Source: Acidisarcina polymorpha (lineage in GTDB: Bacteria > Acidobacteriota > Terriglobia > Terriglobales > Acidobacteriaceae). From it: a DNA stretch of 64,000 nt. Location of the stretch: the NCBI RefSeq assembly GCF_003330725.1, contig NZ_CP030840.1:3224001-3288000 (forward strand), read 5' to 3'. Both the position numbers and the translations under genes were made by a program. Below the pieces are notes generated by a model, which was not told where the DNA came from, ran no database searches, and worked only from the letters and a program-made list of their open reading frames with translations. Position 1 is the stretch's first letter. The number at the start of each line of letters is the position of its first letter. This document shows, piece by piece, positions 62,082 through 64,000 of this stretch.

Positions 62082-62836
62082 CTAGCTGGAACGTAAATTC
62101 GATTCGCGCACGTGCGGAACACGTCAAAGCGTGGCTGGAGGCGAAGAAGCCCGACGTACTCCTGCTACAGGAACTGAAAGGCACGGAGTTTCCCTCTGCC
62201 CTGTTCAAGGAGCAGGGATACTATTCGGCGTCCGTCACACAGAAGACTTACAACGGTGTCGCGATCCTCTCGCGCAGCCCTATCGAGACTTTGAGCACCA
62301 CATTGCTTGGAGATGAATCGGACAGTCATGCTCGCTTCCTCGAAGTGCTCATCGAGGGCGTACGGATCGTAAACATCTATCTGCCGAACGGAAACCCGAT
62401 CGGAACAGCAAAGTTCGACTACAAGCTGTCCTGCATGGATCGTCTTACGCAGCAGATGAAGCACTGGTTGAAAAGCGATGTTCCGACAGTCATTGGCGGC
62501 GACTTCAACGTCATTCCAGAGGACATCGATTGCCATAAACCGTCATCCTGGATTCACGACGCCCTCTTTCAACCAGAACCGCGCGCCCGTTACCGAGCGA
62601 TGCTTGAGCTTGGCTACATTGACACGTTCCGATCCTTGCATCCGGGCGAAGGAGGCCAGTTCACTTTTTGGGACTACTTCCGTCAAGCGTTCGAACATAA
62701 TCGCGGTATTCGGATTGACCACTTCCTTGTCACCCCAGACCTGCTGAAGCGGCTCGAAGGTTGTGAAATCGATAAAGGACCTCGAGCTTTAGAGAAACCT
62801 TCAGACCATACTCCGATCGTGCTGCACCTGGAGTAA
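61973..62836 (+). CDS. xthA: Exodeoxyribonuclease III
   Basis: A 287-residue EEP-family enzyme if read from the first ATG. The core starts IEIASWNVNSIRARAEHVKA near residue 34, with the metal-binding LLLQELKG, FLEVLIEGVRIVNIYLPNG, IGGDFNVIPEDID and the catalytic SDHTPIVLHLE at the end. It removes abasic sites and 3' blocks. The N-terminal 33 residues are not typical. A strong GGGAGGG lies 5 nt before an ATC codon at 62072, which suggests rare ATC initiation or a start upstream, so the exact start is uncertain. Confidence 0.85.
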   Translation: MACVDLLPCQEVRQIAHKTQASHDCQEEIREGVIEIASWNVNSIRARAEHVKAWLEAKKPDVLLLQELKGTEFPSALFKEQGYYSASVTQKTYNGVAILSRSPIETLSTTLLGDESDSHARFLEVLIEGVRIVNIYLPNGNPIGTAKFDYKLSCMDRLTQQMKHWLKSDVPTVIGGDFNVIPEDIDCHKPSSWIHDALFQPEPRARYRAMLELGYIDTFRSLHPGEGGQFTFWDYFRQAFEHNRGIRIDHFLVTPDLLKRLEGCEIDKGPRALEKPSDHTPIVLHLE

Positions 62837-62849
62837 CCGTCCTGTCCGC

Positions 62850-63329
62850 TCATTTAGTGAGGTTCGGGACAAGTGACTTCACTGTTTCCAATAATGGTAT
62901 TTGTTCAGCGCGGATCGACTCCCGGGCACGATCTAAGCGGAACCATTCTCCACGATCAATCTCAGGAATCTCGATGCGTTTTCCTGAATGCGGCGGCCAT
63001 TCGATCTCACAGGTGTTGCTAACGAGTCCCGCAGGGTCGCAGTCGCCCTCGAAGGCCCACGCTACGATAACCTTGCCGCTCTTCTGCCTCACTGAGCCAA
63101 GCTCTAAGAACGGGCCGGCTACTTCGAATCCGGTTTCCTCGCGGAATTCACGGATGGCTGCCTCGAGCGGCTCCTCAGAGGAATCGTACTCGCCTTTCGG
63201 GATGGTCCAGGAACCTTCGCTCTTCTTTGACCAGTATGGTCCGCCGGGATGAACGAGGAAGACATTCAAGTGCCCATCACGAATTCGATACATGAGGAGG
63301 CCCGCGCTCCGCTTCGACATCGACCTCAT
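62850..63329 (-). CDS. NUDIX hydrolase
   Basis: A 159-residue NUDIX protein. The NUDIX box reads GEYDSSEEPLEAAIREFREE then TGFE (consensus GX5EX7REUXEEXGU), preceded by the opening AGLLMYRIRDGHLNVFLVHP. Such enzymes hydrolyse nucleoside diphosphates linked to X. The PYWSKKSEGSWTIPKGEYDS segment resembles the DIPP/MutT-like group that uses long-chain NTPs. It is convergent with exonuclease III and 3 nt downstream of the SRAP gene, so it belongs to the leftward repair operon. Confidence 0.88.
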   Translation of the reverse strand: MRSMSKRSAGLLMYRIRDGHLNVFLVHPGGPYWSKKSEGSWTIPKGEYDSSEEPLEAAIREFREETGFEVAGPFLELGSVRQKSGKVIVAWAFEGDCDPAGLVSNTCEIEWPPHSGKRIEIPEIDRGEWFRLDRARESIRAEQIPLLETVKSLVPNLTK

Positions 63330-63332
63330 CTC

Positions 63333-64000
63333 TTAGGCAGCGACCTGATGCACGTAAAAGGGAGTTTCCTTGTCCGATAGAATCTGGTCCAATCGCTCTC
63401 TACTAAGGTGCGTCGGGGAAAGCCATTCGGACAAAAAGCGTTCTTGAAGAGTGATCACAGTGCGCTGATGTCCGGTAGCCGCGACTTCCGGCGTCGGTTC
63501 ATCGGTGATTGCCGCGAAAGAGTACAAATCGGGAGAACCTGGTCTGCTCCATCTGTCCCACACACATGCAACAAGCATGTCTTGCGACGGATACGGATCG
63601 AATTCAAGCACAAGGTTCCTTTCCTTCTCGTCTGCCGAGAGTTCACGGTGCTCGTACAGGTGGAGCGGTACGTTCTCATAAAAGCCGCTACTGACCATGA
63701 CAGCGTGGTTCCGACCGTACACCTTGCTCCAGTAATCATCGAGGCTGTCACGGCGGGCGTTGTAGGTCCCCGGGTAACGTCTGTCATATTCCGCTGGCTT
63801 GCCGGCGAGGCGGCACGTGTAGCGCATCGGACGAATGATTGTCTTTCCGTTTTCTGAAATAAGAACCGGCGCGTACATCATCGGAAAGATGCGCGCATCT
63901 TCGTTATTCGGCTCCGTCCTTCGAAGGTCAGCGAGCCGGTCCAGAAACATTTGGCTCTTGTTCGTGGCAATGCGGACGTCTTCTTTGGCCTTCTTGGTTT
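63333..64000 (-). CDS. SRAP-domain protein (YedK/HMCES family), partial at window edge
   Basis: The frame runs off the right end of the window, so the true N terminus (normally Met-Cys) lies beyond it. The visible 222 residues contain TYNARRDSLDDYW, HAVMVSSGFYENVPLHLYEH and ATGHQRTVITLQERFLSEWL, all SRAP family blocks. SRAP proteins form a covalent link to abasic sites in single-stranded DNA. The gene precedes the NUDIX gene by 3 nt, so they are co-transcribed. Confidence 0.82.
   Translation of the reverse strand, partial: TKKAKEDVRIATNKSQMFLDRLADLRRTEPNNEDARIFPMMYAPVLISENGKTIIRPMRYTCRLAGKPAEYDRRYPGTYNARRDSLDDYWSKVYGRNHAVMVSSGFYENVPLHLYEHRELSADEKERNLVLEFDPYPSQDMLVACVWDRWSRPGSPDLYSFAAITDEPTPEVAATGHQRTVITLQERFLSEWLSPTHLSRERLDQILSDKETPFYVHQVAA

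Noticed and set aside
1-64000. CRISPR arrays, tRNA and rRNA genes
   Set aside because: No regularly spaced direct repeats, tRNA T-loop patterns or rRNA motifs were noticed on reading the window; a dedicated tRNA or CRISPR search would be needed to exclude them.

Overview
This 64 kb window looks like accessory chromosome of a Gram-negative soil bacterium, most probably an Acidobacteriota member of the Edaphobacter/Granulicella/Terriglobus kind. That is inferred from moderate-to-high GC, exported proteins with a carboxypeptidase-regulatory-like domain, a KaiC/histidine-kinase cluster, outer-membrane TolC and phenol-pathway porin proteins, and many TetR regulators beside small catabolic enzymes. 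No rRNA, tRNA, CRISPR array or replication origin was seen.

Layout. (1) 1-3.7 kb: an SDR dehydrogenase divergent from its TetR regulator with twin operators, a Crp/Fnr regulator, a second TetR and an HxlR regulator. (2) 3.7-8 kb: a KaiC-like double P-loop ATPase, a PAS histidine kinase carrying a one-base frameshift, and two paralogous proteins of unknown function, one at the head of the kaiC operon and one divergent. (3) 8-13.8 kb: a leftward run of alpha/beta hydrolases, a YncE-like propeller, a bicupin oxalate decarboxylase, a VOC protein, a 54-residue XapX membrane protein and a double SnoaL protein. (4) 14-26 kb: small catabolic and redox genes mixed with gene debris (quinone reductase, pyruvate oxidase, M61 peptidase and royal-jelly-like fragments). 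(5) 26-33 kb: TetR, response regulator, a GH13 trehalose-synthase-like enzyme bracketed by inverted repeats, FAD monooxygenase. (6) 34-42.4 kb: a TetR-MFS-TolC-EmrA efflux operon between an intact and a decayed inverted copy of one amidohydrolase gene. (7) 45.8-51.3 kb: a mobile island with a group II intron, a broken IS110 copy, IS66 remnants and a 157-bp element with terminal inverted repeats. (8) 51.4-57.5 kb: phosphoketolase divergent from Dps, membrane proteins, tandem zinc-ribbon microproteins and an HTH/membrane-protein pair. (9) 58-64 kb: LysR, XRE and a DNA-repair group (DNA polymerase IV, exonuclease III, NUDIX, SRAP).

Two themes cross the regions. First, several operators share one geometry: 7-bp inverted arms separated by 8 bp. 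One family (TATCGTA-N8-TACGATA) recurs five times upstream of unrelated genes and looks like a small TetR-type regulon. Second, many otherwise normal genes are interrupted by a single missing base, which may be real decay in a mobile region or an indel-prone assembly; each such gene is listed with its reconstructed extent.
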